A stretch of 64,000 nt of DNA from Woeseia oceani (GTDB lineage: Bacteria > Pseudomonadota > Gammaproteobacteria > Steroidobacterales > Woeseiaceae), in the NCBI RefSeq assembly GCF_001677435.1, contig NZ_CP016268.1, positions 1,663,001 to 1,727,000 of the forward strand, written 5' to 3'. The notes under the pieces are model-generated. The model ran no database searches. It was not told the DNA's origin and was given only the letters and a program-made list of their open reading frames with translations. A program made the position numbers and the translations under genes. Numbering within the stretch: the first letter of the stretch is position 1; each line of letters begins with the position of its first letter. Of the stretch, positions 54,838 to 64,000 are shown in pieces.

Positions 54838-57290
54838 AGTTTGTCCTGCCAAGACAAGCCCGGAACCCGTTTATGAATTCAATTGCACGATCACATGCTC
54901 GCCGCCACACAGCGACCACCTTCATTGGTTTCCTGATGCTAATGCTTGGGTCGTGGTCCATGTCGGTGCAGGCGGCAGAGTTCAAAGTAGGTGATATGCG
55001 GGTGGAGGGCCTGCAACGCATTGCTGAGGGCACGGTCTTCAACTACTTGCCGATCAACGTCGGTGACACAGTTGATGATCTGCGAATACAGGAAGCGATT
55101 CGCACGTTGTACGAGCAAGAGTTGTTTGACGATATCGAAATGCGCCGCGACGGTACAACGCTGGTTATCGCCGTTCGCGAGCGTCCGTCGATCGAAGATT
55201 TCACGATTGAAGGAAACAAGGACATCAAGACGGAAGACTTGATGGACTCCCTGCGCGGCGTAGGTCTGGCACGAGGCCGTACCTTCGACCGATCAGTTCT
55301 CGACAATGTGCAGTTGTTCTTGCGTGAACAGTATTACGATCGTGGCAAATATGCCGTGGTCGTCGACTCGGAAGTGGAAGACCGGCCGAACAACACCGTC
55401 CGCATCAAAGTGACGGTGAAAGAGGGGGATCGCGCGCGAATCCGGCAAGTGAATATCGTCGGCAATGAGAATTTCACCGAGGAAGAAGTCCGGGCAGGCT
55501 TTACGCTCGACACCGCCAACTGGTTATCCTGGCTGCGTCAGGATGATCGCTATGCCAAAGAATCGCTCGAAGGCGATCTTGAGATACTGCGCTCTTTTTA
55601 CATGGACCGTGGATTCGCCGATTTTCGGGTTGAGTCGACCCAGGTCGCCATCTCTCCCAACCGCAAGGATATCTACGTTACGTTGAATATCCACGAAGGC
55701 GAACGGTACACGATCTCCAACGTCAAACTGGTTGGTGACATGGTGGTTCCGGAAGAGCAATTGCGGGCATTTGTGCTGGCGCAACCGGGCTCGATTTTCA
55801 ATCTGCGATTGCTGACGCAATCCAGCGAGCTGATGTCCTTCCGATTGGGTGAGGAAGGTTATGCGAACGCCGAAATCGAACCTGTACCGGAACTCGACAA
55901 CGAGAACAAAGAAGTGTCCGTTACCTTCTTTATTAATCCGTTCAGCCGGGTCTACGTTCGGCGCATCAACTTCAACGGTATCGACGAAGTTGATGATGAA
56001 GTGTTGCGACGGGAAATGCGCCAGGCGGAAGGCGCGTATTTGTCAAACCGGCTGATCGATCGGTCCAAGGTTCGCCTGCAACGTTTGCCGTATATCGAGA
56101 ACGTTGAAGTCGACAATTCTCCGGTGCCGGGCAGCCCCGACCTGGTTGATGTGAATTTCGACCTCGAATACCGCATGCCGGGTCAGTTCAGCGGCGGTGT
56201 TGGCTATTCGGAGTCGCAAAAGCTGATTCTCAACGGCAGCGTTGTGCACACTAATTTCCTCGGCTCCGGTGACCGGGTGGCGCTGCAGCTCAATTCGGGT
56301 CGTTACTCAAAGTTGTACAGCCTGTCGCATACGGACCCGTACCGAGGGCGCAATGGTTACCGACGCACGGTTGGTGTCAATTACCGCGATATCACGCAAT
56401 TTACCTCCGGTTCGTCGGACTTCTCGACCACCAGTTCGGGTTTGACGCTGGACTATGGTTATCCCATAACCGAATTCCAGTCGCTTAGCTTCGGCTTCAA
56501 TTATCAGCACGCGGAATTGTTGTCGTCATCGTCAAGTACCCAGCAGGCACAGGACTGGGTATTGAACAACGGTGATACCTTTTACGGCGATACCGGCACC
56601 GGCATTAACTTCTTCGGCACCAGCTTCGATACTCTGGAGCTGATAGCGGGCTGGACTTTTGATAGCAGGAACCGCAGTCTGTTCGCTAATCGCGGTAGCC
56701 GCCATCAATTGGTTCTGGGTATGGCGGTCCCGGGCAGTGAGGTCGAGTATTTCACGGCACGTTACAATTTTACCAAGTACATACCGCTGTTCGGGCGCTG
56801 GACTATGCGCTTTAACTCGGAGCTCGGCTACGGCGAAGCCCTGAATTCAACAACGGCACTGCCGCCGTTCAAGCAGTTCTATGGCGGTGGTCCGGAGTCG
56901 ATTCGAGGCTATAAAGAGTCGTGGATGGGGCCGCGCGACAGTTTTGGCAACCCTTACGGCGGTAACGTGTTGGTTGCGAATCAACTTGAGCTTATAATTC
57001 CCCTCCCGGAAAAGTGGAGTGGCAAGACCAGGGCCAGCTTCTTCTACGATATCGGCAATGTATTCAATACTGGCGAGGTCGCTTTCACGGATCGTTTGGG
57101 GTCGCCTGTTAGTTACGAACCTGATTTTGATGAATTAAAGACCTCGGTCGGCGTAGCCGTGGAATGGTTGGCACCACTGGGCTTTTTCCGCTTCAGCTAC
57201 GCGTTGCCACTGAATGAAACGGCTGGCAATGACCGATTTTTCGGAGACGAAATCGAGCGGTTTCAGTTCTCCATTGGCCAGGCATTTTAG
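54834..57290 (+). CDS. bamA: Outer-membrane beta-barrel assembly protein BamA
   Basis: 818 residues: signal peptide, five POTRA domains (about 48-445) and a C-terminal 16-strand barrel with the conserved IRGY lid motif (about residue 692, ESIRGYKESWMGPRD) and a terminal Phe (FQFSIGQAF). Essential core of the BAM machine. ATG 54834 overlaps rseP (ATGA), but ATG 54873 gives a more usual signal peptide (34 rather than 47 residues) and may be the true start. A terminator-like hairpin overlaps the stop. Confidence 0.96.
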   Translation: MKFVLPRQARNPFMNSIARSHARRHTATTFIGFLMLMLGSWSMSVQAAEFKVGDMRVEGLQRIAEGTVFNYLPINVGDTVDDLRIQEAIRTLYEQELFDDIEMRRDGTTLVIAVRERPSIEDFTIEGNKDIKTEDLMDSLRGVGLARGRTFDRSVLDNVQLFLREQYYDRGKYAVVVDSEVEDRPNNTVRIKVTVKEGDRARIRQVNIVGNENFTEEEVRAGFTLDTANWLSWLRQDDRYAKESLEGDLEILRSFYMDRGFADFRVESTQVAISPNRKDIYVTLNIHEGERYTISNVKLVGDMVVPEEQLRAFVLAQPGSIFNLRLLTQSSELMSFRLGEEGYANAEIEPVPELDNENKEVSVTFFINPFSRVYVRRINFNGIDEVDDEVLRREMRQAEGAYLSNRLIDRSKVRLQRLPYIENVEVDNSPVPGSPDLVDVNFDLEYRMPGQFSGGVGYSESQKLILNGSVVHTNFLGSGDRVALQLNSGRYSKLYSLSHTDPYRGRNGYRRTVGVNYRDITQFTSGSSDFSTTSSGLTLDYGYPITEFQSLSFGFNYQHAELLSSSSSTQQAQDWVLNNGDTFYGDTGTGINFFGTSFDTLELIAGWTFDSRNRSLFANRGSRHQLVLGMAVPGSEVEYFTARYNFTKYIPLFGRWTMRFNSELGYGEALNSTTALPPFKQFYGGGPESIRGYKESWMGPRDSFGNPYGGNVLVANQLELIIPLPEKWSGKTRASFFYDIGNVFNTGEVAFTDRLGSPVSYEPDFDELKTSVGVAVEWLAPLGFFRFSYALPLNETAGNDRFFGDEIERFQFSIGQAF

Positions 57291-57306
57291 GCCTGCTGAT
57301 TTTTTT
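57279..57306 (+). terminator. Terminator-like hairpin at the bamA stop
   Basis: CAGGC-ATTTTAG-GCCTG (5-bp stem, 7-nt loop) is followed after 4 nt by seven consecutive T residues. It overlaps the bamA stop codon and precedes skp by 27 bp, so it would reduce but perhaps not abolish read-through. Confidence 0.55.
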
Positions 57307-57332
57307 GAATGTCTTACGGAATGGATTGATAT

Positions 57333-57866
57333 ATGAGTTTTTTAAAGCAACATTTCACCAAAGCGCTGGCTGTTTGTGCGCTGCTGTGTGTCGTCGTCGT
57401 CCCGGCACAGTCACAGGAACAGAAAATTGGCTTCGTCAATGTGCCGCTGCTAATGGATCGTGCACCTCAGACGAAAGCGGCAATGGATGCTTTGGAAGAA
57501 GAGTTTGCACCGCGCCAGCGTGAGATTCTCGCCAAGCAGAAGGAATACCAGGACCTCACCGAGAAAGTGCAGCGTGACGTAGCTGTAATGGGCGAGTCTG
57601 AGCGTCGCAACGCGGAGAAAGACCTGCGTGATTTGCAGCGTGAAGTAGTTCGGCTGCAAAACGAATACCGTGAAGACGTTAACCTGCGCCGCAACGAGGA
57701 ACTGGGAAATTTGCAGCGCTCGTTGTTGAAAGAAGTACAGGACTACGCACAAGCGTCCGGGTTTGATCTGGTCGTGGGTGACGGCGTACTTTTTGCCAGC
57801 AATGCAGTCAATATCACCGAGATGGTTTTGCGTGCGGTTGAAGCGAACTATCAAGCTGCCAATTAG
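57333..57866 (+). CDS. skp: Periplasmic chaperone Skp/OmpH
   Basis: 177 residues: signal peptide (about 1-28, ending VVPAQSQ), then the short IGFVNVPLLMDRAPQ strand and a long charged helical hairpin (about 55-135), the jellyfish-like Skp tentacles, and a C-terminal strand DLVVGDGVLFASNAVNITE. It carries unfolded outer-membrane proteins to BAM and is adjacent to bamA as usual. Confidence 0.94.
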   Translation: MSFLKQHFTKALAVCALLCVVVVPAQSQEQKIGFVNVPLLMDRAPQTKAAMDALEEEFAPRQREILAKQKEYQDLTEKVQRDVAVMGESERRNAEKDLRDLQREVVRLQNEYREDVNLRRNEELGNLQRSLLKEVQDYAQASGFDLVVGDGVLFASNAVNITEMVLRAVEANYQAAN

Positions 57867-57878
57867 GGACGGACAATA

Positions 57879-57913
57879 CGTAAACCGGGCCAGCGTGGCT
57901 GGCGCGGTTTACG
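57879..57913 (+). repeat. Strong long hairpin between skp and lpxD
   Basis: CGTAAACCG and CGGTTTACG pair (9 bp); after one G/G mismatch GCCAGC and GCTGGC pair (6 bp) round a GTG loop. The 35-nt hairpin has no T-run after it and ends 2 nt before the lpxD RBS (GGGAG, 57916-57920), so it could affect translation or stabilise upstream mRNA. Confidence 0.75.
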
Positions 57914-57923
57914 GCGGGAGATA

Positions 57924-58949
57924 GTGTTGGCAGTCAGCCTCGGAGAACTGGCGGCACAATTCGGTTGCGAGTTGAAAGGTGATCCTGCTGCGACTGTCGA
58001 TCGGGTAGCGACATTGTCGGATGCTACGGCGGGAAGTATCAGTTTTCTCGCCAACCAGGTTTATCGCAGCGTGCTTGCGACTACGCGTGCTACGGCAGTC
58101 ATTGTGCGCCGTGATGACGCTACTGAATTCGCCGGCAACGCGCTGCTCACCGACGACCCGTATCTGTGCTACGCCCGTATTGCGGCAGTCCTGCACCCGC
58201 TGCCAGCCTACCCGGAAGCAGTGCATGCCAGCGCAATTGTGGATGACTCTGCTGTCATCGGTGCAGGTACTCACATTGGGCCAAATACCTGTATAGCGGC
58301 GAACTGTGTACTTGGCGAACGTGTCTACGTCGGCGCCGGTTGCGTCGTTGAGGCTGGCGTACATCTCGGTGACGACACGCGTCTGCTGCCTAACTCCACG
58401 ATTATGCACGGCGTACAAATTGGCGCGCGCTGTATTGTGCACCCGGGTGCGGTTATCGGGGCAGACGGTTTCGGTAATGCGATGAGCCGGGACGGTTGGG
58501 TCAAAGTGCCGCAGGTTGGCAGCGTTGTTATCGGCGACGATGTGGAGATTGGCGCAAACACGACCATCGACAGGGGCTCCATCGAAAATACCGTTATTGC
58601 CGATGGCGTGCGCCTGGATAATCAGATTCAGATCGGGCACAACGTTCGGATCGGCGAACACACGGCGCTCGCGGCCATGGTCGGCATTGCTGGCAGTTCG
58701 GTTATAGGCAAGCGCTGCATGCTGGCAGGTATGGCCGGCCTCGTGGGTCACATTACGTTGTGCGACGATGTCGTTATCGGGGGTGCTACGATGGTCACCA
58801 AGGACATAACGTCCCCCGGCGTTTACGTCGCCAGCTTCCCGGCTGAACCTGACGGCGACTGGAAACGTCAGGTGGCAAGATTCCGCCGCCTCGGTGAGCT
58901 GACGAAACGCGTCAGGCAACTCGAAAAAGGGAAATCCGACAATGAGTAA
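57924..58949 (+). CDS. lpxD: UDP-3-O-acylglucosamine N-acyltransferase LpxD
   Basis: 341 residues. N-terminal uridine-binding domain (SLGELAAQFGCELKGDPAATVDRV...), left-handed beta-helix of hexapeptide repeats (about 100-285) with catalytic His in IQIGHNVRIGEH, and a C-terminal helix. Third step of lipid A synthesis. GTG 57924 is annotated; TTG 57927 gives better RBS spacing and may be used. The stop overlaps fabZ by 8 nt (ATGAGTAA). Confidence 0.96.
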   Translation: MLAVSLGELAAQFGCELKGDPAATVDRVATLSDATAGSISFLANQVYRSVLATTRATAVIVRRDDATEFAGNALLTDDPYLCYARIAAVLHPLPAYPEAVHASAIVDDSAVIGAGTHIGPNTCIAANCVLGERVYVGAGCVVEAGVHLGDDTRLLPNSTIMHGVQIGARCIVHPGAVIGADGFGNAMSRDGWVKVPQVGSVVIGDDVEIGANTTIDRGSIENTVIADGVRLDNQIQIGHNVRIGEHTALAAMVGIAGSSVIGKRCMLAGMAGLVGHITLCDDVVIGGATMVTKDITSPGVYVASFPAEPDGDWKRQVARFRRLGELTKRVRQLEKGKSDNE

Positions 58950-59391
58950 TGACGCAGCGGTTCTGGAAGCGGCAGGTATCATGAAATACTTGCCGCACCG
59001 TTACCCGTTCCTGTTAATCGATCGCATTGTGGCCTGTACTCCGGGCGAATCGATTACTGCAATCAAGAACGTAAGCATCAACGAGCCGTTCTTCCAGGGG
59101 CATTTTCCTGGCAACCCGGTTATGCCCGGGGTATTGATAATCGAAGCGATGGCGCAGGCGGGCGGTGTGTTGTCGCACTTGTCGGATGCCGGCCTGAGCC
59201 CGCGACCACTGTATTTTCTGGCCAGTGTCGATGACGCTCGCTTTCGCCGCCCGGTTGTACCTGGCGATCAACTGGAGTTCGTTGTCCGTACGGACAAGGT
59301 ACGACGTGGCATGTGGCGCTACGATTGCACGGCGACAGTTGACGGGCAGATTGCCGTCAGCGCCAAAATACTGTGCGCGCCCGGCAAATGA
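58942..59391 (+). CDS. fabZ: 3-hydroxyacyl-ACP dehydratase FabZ
   Basis: 149 residues, hotdog fold. Catalytic His54 in [20 protein letters not shown] with Glu68. It dehydrates 3-hydroxyacyl-ACP for fatty acid synthesis and competes with LpxA for 3-hydroxyacyl-ACP. Coupled at both ends: 8-nt overlap with lpxD and 4-nt overlap with lpxA. Confidence 0.97.
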   Translation: MSNDAAVLEAAGIMKYLPHRYPFLLIDRIVACTPGESITAIKNVSINEPFFQGHFPGNPVMPGVLIIEAMAQAGGVLSHLSDAGLSPRPLYFLASVDDARFRRPVVPGDQLEFVVRTDKVRRGMWRYDCTATVDGQIAVSAKILCAPGK

Positions 59392-60158
59392 TTCATCCGA
59401 CTGCCATCATCTCCGCAAATGCGCTCATCGCTGACGATGTGCAGGTCGGTCCTTACTCGATCATCGGTGACCAGGTCGAAATTGGCGCGGGTTGCCGGAT
59501 AGGCAGTCACGTCGTTGTCAATGGCCCAACCCGGATCGGCAGCAATAACCGTATTTATCAATTTGCTTCCATTGGCGATGATCCGCAGGACAAAAAATAC
59601 GCCGGCGAGGAGACTCGCCTGGAAATTGGCAACGGCAACACGATTCGCGAGTTTTGCACGATTAGTCGCGGCACAGTGCAAGACGAGGGTGTGACCAGTA
59701 TTGGCGACGATAACTGGATCATGGCTTATGTGCACATTGCGCACGATTGCCGGGTAGGCAGCCATACAATATTTGCCAACAATGCAACGCTGGCCGGACA
59801 TGTGCACGTTGGCGACTGGGTGATCATGGGTGGCTTTTCTGGCATCCATCAGTTTTGCCGAGTGGGCGCCCACGCCTTCCTGGGCATGTACAGCGGAGCC
59901 AACCGCGATGTACCGGCGTACACCATGATTTCCGGCCAACCAGCGCTACCGCGTGGCATCAACAGCGAAGGATTGCGTCGACGTGGGTTTTCCTCCGCGC
60001 AAATCAGCAACATCAAAAAGGCTTACCGGCTGCTCTACCGTCAGGGTTTGAAGCTTGTTGATGCGATTGCCGAAATTGAGAAGCTTGCAGAAGGGCAGCC
60101 AGAAATCGTCGTCTTGCTCGATTCGCTGCAGAAGTCGGATCGCGGCATCGTCCGCTAG
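59388..60158 (+). CDS. lpxA: UDP-N-acetylglucosamine acyltransferase LpxA
   Basis: 256 residues, the usual length. Hexapeptide beta-helix (about 1-190) with catalytic His in AYVHIAHDCRVG, and a C-terminal helical domain (ISNIKKAYRLLYRQG). It performs the first lipid A acylation. ATG 59388 overlaps the fabZ stop (ATGA); an in-frame upstream ATG inside fabZ is rejected. Confidence 0.97.
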   Translation: MIHPTAIISANALIADDVQVGPYSIIGDQVEIGAGCRIGSHVVVNGPTRIGSNNRIYQFASIGDDPQDKKYAGEETRLEIGNGNTIREFCTISRGTVQDEGVTSIGDDNWIMAYVHIAHDCRVGSHTIFANNATLAGHVHVGDWVIMGGFSGIHQFCRVGAHAFLGMYSGANRDVPAYTMISGQPALPRGINSEGLRRRGFSSAQISNIKKAYRLLYRQGLKLVDAIAEIEKLAEGQPEIVVLLDSLQKSDRGIVR

Positions 60159-60168
60159 GGCCAAGAGT

Positions 60169-61320
60169 TTGCGCATTGGACTCGTAGCCGGCGAAGCATC
60201 AGGCGATCTTCTAGGCGCCGGGCTGATTGAGGCTTTGCGTCAACACGTGCCGGACATTCAGTGTGAGGGGGTTGCCGGCACCGCAATGCAGATGGCGGGT
60301 TGCAACGCGTTCGGGGAATCGGACGCGCTCGCGGTAATGGGCTTGATCGAACCGATCCGTCACATCCCCCGATTGTTGCGACTGCGTCGAAATTTGGTTC
60401 GCCACTGGACCGCCAATCCCCCGGATGTTTTCGTAGGCATTGATGCGCCGGATTTCAACCTGGGACTCGAGAAGCAACTCAAGGATCTTGGCGTGCCCAC
60501 GGTGCACTACGTCAGCCCGTCGGTTTGGGCCTGGCGACAACGCAGGGTGCACAAGATAGGTCGGGCAACGAATAATGTGCTTTGCGTCTTACCGTTCGAA
60601 CCCGATTTCTATGCGCAGCATGGAATTGCGGCGACCTTTGTGGGGCATCCACTGGCCGATCGTTTGCCGCGTGAAACCGATGCTAAAGCTGTGCGACAGG
60701 AACTGGGCATACGGGCAACGCGAGTCGTCACCATCATGCCGGGAAGCCGCATGTCGGAAGTTACCCGGCTCGGACCTGTGTTCTTGCAGGCCTGTCAGCG
60801 CTTGCTGGCACGTTATGACGATATTGCGTTCGTTACGCCAATGGCCAGTGAGGCAACCCGCGCCATGTTCACTGAGCAGTTGACTGCCATGGGCCTGAAT
60901 GCGCATTTCACTCTGCTGGACCAGGGGTCAGAATCGGCGATCATTGCCGGTGATGTGGTGTTGCTGGCATCTGGCACGGCGGCGCTGGAGTCAGCGCTGC
61001 TTTGTCGCCCGACAATAGCTGCTTATCGACTTGCTCCATTGAGCTATTTTCTGGCGAAAGTCCTGCGGCTCGTGAAGGTGAAGTATTTTACGCTGCCAAA
61101 TCACTTGACGGATGAGCCGTTGGTGCCCGAATTCCTGCAGGGTGGCGCGACACCGCAGGCACTGGGCGATGCGGTGTCGTCGTTGCTCGATAATGATGCT
61201 GAACGCGTGCGCATTCAGCAGGTATTTGCCGGTTTGCGTGACCAGTTGGCCTGCGGTGCGAGTGAACAGGCTGCGGAAGCAGTATTGACGCTTGCCAAAC
61301 AAAGCGCCGCAACTGCATGA
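60169..61320 (+). CDS. lpxB: Lipid-A-disaccharide synthase LpxB
   Basis: 383 residues from TTG 60169, 10 bp after lpxA; AGGG lies 8 nt upstream. GT19 family text: [40 protein letters not shown] and the GSR stretch of the nucleotide site (MPGSRMSEV). It joins UDP-diacylglucosamine and lipid X. The in-frame ORF extends back to 60055 but would overlap lpxA by more than 100 bp. It overlaps rnhB by 4 nt. Confidence 0.95.
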   Translation: MRIGLVAGEASGDLLGAGLIEALRQHVPDIQCEGVAGTAMQMAGCNAFGESDALAVMGLIEPIRHIPRLLRLRRNLVRHWTANPPDVFVGIDAPDFNLGLEKQLKDLGVPTVHYVSPSVWAWRQRRVHKIGRATNNVLCVLPFEPDFYAQHGIAATFVGHPLADRLPRETDAKAVRQELGIRATRVVTIMPGSRMSEVTRLGPVFLQACQRLLARYDDIAFVTPMASEATRAMFTEQLTAMGLNAHFTLLDQGSESAIIAGDVVLLASGTAALESALLCRPTIAAYRLAPLSYFLAKVLRLVKVKYFTLPNHLTDEPLVPEFLQGGATPQALGDAVSSLLDNDAERVRIQQVFAGLRDQLACGASEQAAEAVLTLAKQSAATA

Positions 61321-61904
61321 GCAAGCGCGCGTTGCTCGTCGCGGGAATAGACGAAGCCGGCCGTGGCCCGCTAGCAGGTCCTGTTGTTGCCGCGGCGGTA
61401 ATACTGCCGCCCGATTATGATATCGACGGACTAACGGATTCGAAAAAGCTGACAGCGCGGCGGCGGGAAGAACTGGCGCCGGCCATCAAGCAGTGCGCTG
61501 TGGCTTGGGCGATTGCGCGTGCCGATGCCGCCGAGATCGACCGTCTGAACATATTTCAGGCGACCTTTCTTGCGATGCGCAGAGCCGTATTCGGTCTGCG
61601 CATCATGCCGGATACGGTCGAAGTGGATGGCAAGCACTTGCCGAACCTGAATTTCAATGGGAAGCAGATTCAGGGGCTGGCCATCATTGGCGGCGATGCG
61701 ACGGTAGCAGCGATCAGTGCAGCGTCGGTCCTCGCGAAGGTCGAGCGCGACCGGATGATGTGCCAGCTTGACAGCGCGTTCCCGCAGTACGGTTTCTCAC
61801 GACACAAGGGCTACGGCACGCGTGAGCACCGAGCCAGTCTCGTGGAGTTTGGTCCATGCCCGCAACATCGGCGCAGTTTCCGGCCATTGTCGGAGATGTT
61901 GTAA
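61317..61904 (+). CDS. rnhB: Ribonuclease HII
   Basis: 195 residues. Catalytic motif [19 protein letters not shown] (Asp12-Glu13), then DSKKL and a later KVERDRMM helix with the remaining acidic residues. It removes RNA-DNA junction ribonucleotides. ATG 61317 overlaps lpxB (ATGA). DnaE follows after 101 bp. Confidence 0.97.
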   Translation: MSKRALLVAGIDEAGRGPLAGPVVAAAVILPPDYDIDGLTDSKKLTARRREELAPAIKQCAVAWAIARADAAEIDRLNIFQATFLAMRRAVFGLRIMPDTVEVDGKHLPNLNFNGKQIQGLAIIGGDATVAAISAASVLAKVERDRMMCQLDSAFPQYGFSRHKGYGTREHRASLVEFGPCPQHRRSFRPLSEML

Positions 61905-61924
61905 GCATTCCGGCATTCGATTCA

Positions 61925-61953
61925 CAATCGCCTGCCTAAGGCTGATAAAATCA
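61925..61953 (+). promoter_or_regulatory. Weak candidate promoter upstream of dnaE
   Basis: In the 101-bp rnhB-dnaE gap an AT-rich GATAAAAT follows a TTCACA by about 17 bp, a plausible but unproven housekeeping promoter. No other structure is seen in the gap. Confidence 0.25.
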
Positions 61954-62005
61954 CCGACCGCCCAACACAGGACTGTCCACGGCCGCGGTGCGGCACGAAT
62001 ACCGG

Positions 62006-64000
62006 ATGAGCAAGCCTTTCGTACATTTGCACTTGCACACTGAGTACTCGATTGTTGACGGTACTGTGCGCATCCCTGCGCTGATGCAACGCTGTGAAGA
62101 TACCGGCATGCCGGCGGTGGCGTTGACGGATCAGAACAATATTTTTGCGCTGGTCAAGTTTTATCGCAAAGCGCTGGCACACGGTATCAAACCCATCATT
62201 GGTGCTGATCTGCGGATTCGCCGCGACGAGGAAGGTGGGCTGTACGACGGCCTCGTACTGCTGTGCCAAAACCAGCAGGGATATCAAAACCTGACAACAC
62301 TGGTCAGTCGCTGTTACCTGGAAGGGCAGTACCGCGGCGTGCCGATGGCTCACCGCGACTGGCTTGATGCCGACAATTGCAAAGGCCTGATCGCTTTGTC
62401 CGGGGGAATGCACGGAGACGTAGGTCGTGCGCTGACCAACGGGCATGAAGATGAAGCCGAGGCCATGCTCGAGCGTTGGCAGGGTGTATTCGGCGATCGT
62501 TATTATCTGGAGTTGACCCGTACCGGACGGAGTGGCGAAGCGAGCTGTATGCAGCGCAGCCTGCAGCTTGCCAGCAGGCGCGGTGTCGCCGTTGTTGCGT
62601 CCAATGACGTGCGCTTCCTGGATGCCAGTGATTTTAATGCGCACGAGGCCAGGGTCTGCATTCACGATGGCCGCACACTGGACGATGCCAGTCGTACCCG
62701 CAAATACAGTGCCGAACAGTATTTGCGCAACGGCGATGAGATGGCGGCGTTGTTCGCTGACGTTCCGGAGGCTATCAGCAATTCGCTGGAAATCGCGCGC
62801 CGTTGCAACCTGAACCTGACCCTGGGGCAATCCGTGCTGCCGGCCTTTCCGGTACCGGAAGGGCAGACTACGGAGGAGTTCCTGCGCGCCGAATCGGAGC
62901 GCGGCCTGGAGCAAATGCTCAGGCGCAAAGCGCTGGCGGACAAAATCCCGCAGGAACGCCTCGAAGCGATAGCGACGCCATACCGGCAACGACTGGTTTC
63001 AGAGCTGGACGTTATTTGCGAGATGGGTTTTCCGGGCTACTTCCTCATCGTTGCTGATTTTATTCGGTGGGCCAAGGAACAGGAAATTCCGGTCGGTCCC
63101 GGACGTGGTTCCGGTGCGGGCTCTCTCGTTGCGTATGTACTCGGCATTACCGACATTGACCCGCTGCAGTACGACTTGCTGTTCGAGCGTTTCCTGAATC
63201 CGGAGCGCGTGTCCATGCCTGACTTTGACGTTGACTTCTGTATGGAAGGGCGTGACCGGGTCATCGATTACGTGGCGGAACGGTACGGCCGGGAACGGGT
63301 TTCTCAGATCATTACCTATGGCACGATGGCTGCCAAAGCCGTCGTACGCGATACAGGACGAGTGCTGGGACATCCCTACGGATTCGTTGATCGTATCGCA
63401 AAGCAGATTCCGTTCGAGATCGGCATGACGCTGGACAAAGCGTTGGAGCAGGAAGCCGAACTGGCGGCAATGTACAAAGACGACGACGAAGTTCGCGGCC
63501 TGATCGATCTGGCGCGTTCACTCGAGGGTCTGGCCAGAAACGCGGGCAAACATGCCGGCGGTGTTGTCATTGCGCCGGGCAAGTTAACGGATTTCACGCC
63601 GCTCTATTGTGAAGAGGGCGGCATCAATGTCGTCACGCAACTCGACAAGGACGACGTAGAGGCAGCAGGGCTGGTCAAGTTCGACTTTCTTGGCCTGAAG
63701 ACGCTCACCATCATCGATTGGGCAGTGCGCATCGTCAATGCTGACCGTGCCGACAACCCGCTGGACATCGCGAGCTTGCCGATGGACGACGCACTGACGT
63801 TCGAGCAGCTGCGTGCCTGCAATACGACCGCGGTCTTCCAGCTTGAATCGCGCGGCATGCGCGACCTGATCAAGCGCTTGAAGCCCGACCAGTTCGAGGA
63901 TTTGATCGCCCTGGTCGCACTGTTCCGCCCGGGTCCCCTGCAGTCGGGCATGGTTGATGATTTCATCACCCGCAAGCATGACCTGAACAAAGCCGACATC
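62006..64000 (+). CDS. dnaE: DNA polymerase III alpha subunit, N-terminal part (3' truncated by window edge)
   Basis: 665 codons to the end of the window with no stop. PHP domain at the start (FVHLHLHTEYSIVDGTVRIPAL), then the polymerase palm with the catalytic PDFDVDF (about 405) and GPGRGSGAGSLVAY, and later GGVVIAP and FDFLGLKTLTII. These are hallmarks of the replicative C-family polymerase. ATG 62006 is the natural start. Usual total length is about 1160 residues, so about 57% is present. Confidence 0.97.
   Translation, partial: MSKPFVHLHLHTEYSIVDGTVRIPALMQRCEDTGMPAVALTDQNNIFALVKFYRKALAHGIKPIIGADLRIRRDEEGGLYDGLVLLCQNQQGYQNLTTLVSRCYLEGQYRGVPMAHRDWLDADNCKGLIALSGGMHGDVGRALTNGHEDEAEAMLERWQGVFGDRYYLELTRTGRSGEASCMQRSLQLASRRGVAVVASNDVRFLDASDFNAHEARVCIHDGRTLDDASRTRKYSAEQYLRNGDEMAALFADVPEAISNSLEIARRCNLNLTLGQSVLPAFPVPEGQTTEEFLRAESERGLEQMLRRKALADKIPQERLEAIATPYRQRLVSELDVICEMGFPGYFLIVADFIRWAKEQEIPVGPGRGSGAGSLVAYVLGITDIDPLQYDLLFERFLNPERVSMPDFDVDFCMEGRDRVIDYVAERYGRERVSQIITYGTMAAKAVVRDTGRVLGHPYGFVDRIAKQIPFEIGMTLDKALEQEAELAAMYKDDDEVRGLIDLARSLEGLARNAGKHAGGVVIAPGKLTDFTPLYCEEGGINVVTQLDKDDVEAAGLVKFDFLGLKTLTIIDWAVRIVNADRADNPLDIASLPMDDALTFEQLRACNTTAVFQLESRGMRDLIKRLKPDQFEDLIALVALFRPGPLQSGMVDDFITRKHDLNKADI

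Noticed and set aside
57909-58982. 357-codon - strand frame opposite lpxD
   Set aside because: Long only because of the hexapeptide-repeat codon bias; no recognisable protein family.
61922-62989. 355-codon - strand frame opposite the start of dnaE
   Set aside because: dnaE has PHP and polymerase motifs on the + strand; this is antisense shadow.
1-64000. Mobile elements, CRISPR arrays, tRNA or rRNA genes
   Set aside because: No transposase or integrase ORF, no regularly spaced repeats and no cloverleaf or rRNA-like stretch were recognised on reading both strands; this is a visual check, not a search.

Overview
The window reads as a chromosomal segment of a free-living gammaproteobacterium with a polar flagellum. 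The gene content (FleQ/FleS/FleR, FlhF/FlhG, FliA), the Pseudomonas-like flagellar order and the canonical rpsB-to-dnaE envelope operon support this. The order Xanthomonadales/Steroidobacterales/Woeseia side of the class is a guess; the sequence does not settle the genus. Base composition looks even and moderately GC-rich throughout. I saw no insertion sequence, prophage, CRISPR array, rRNA or tRNA gene. The window is therefore mostly core genome, and its interest lies in regulation and in what is missing. Region 1 (1-24745) is a long flagellar cluster on the + strand: fliD (end only), fliS, fliT-like, fleQ, fleSR, fliEFGHIJ, fliK, fliLMNOPQR, flhB, flhA, flhF, flhG, fliA, a 66-residue acidic ORF, a DUF2802 protein and an HDOD protein. 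Three textbook sigma-54 (-24/-12) promoters precede fleS, fliK and fliL. They fit a class I to class IV cascade in which FleQ with RpoN switches on FleSR and the basal body. No che genes occur between fliA and the DUF2802 gene, where polar flagellates usually carry them. Region 2 (24749-30104) is a compact c-di-GMP/motility module. On the - strand are motA-motB-pilZ and a diguanylate cyclase, each behind a strong FliA (sigma-28) promoter. Divergent from the cyclase is a second FleQ-type sigma-54 activator. Region 3 (30190-32792) holds a YoaA/DinG-type Fe-S helicase and tsaB. Region 4 (32793-43592) is a phosphate-starvation locus: phoB-phoR, an outer-membrane porin behind a triple Pho box, phoU-dsbB, and pstS-pstC-pstA-pstB, with dapE inserted on the opposite strand. 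Region 5 (43589-48225, - strand) is map-glnD-dapD plus an ArsC/Spx-like gene. Region 6 (48348-64000, + strand) is the translation/envelope superoperon rpsB-tsf-pyrH-frr-uppS-cdsA-rseP-bamA-skp-lpxD-fabZ-lpxA-lpxB-rnhB-dnaE (dnaE cut by the window end). The expected dxr gene is absent from both of its usual positions; a 49-codon ORF with perfectly coupled ends sits between cdsA and rseP instead. Several strong intergenic hairpins (rpsB/tsf, tsf/pyrH, bamA/skp, skp/lpxD, pstS/pstC) probably tune expression within these operons. Functions are inferred from recognisable motifs, lengths and gene order; no database search was run.
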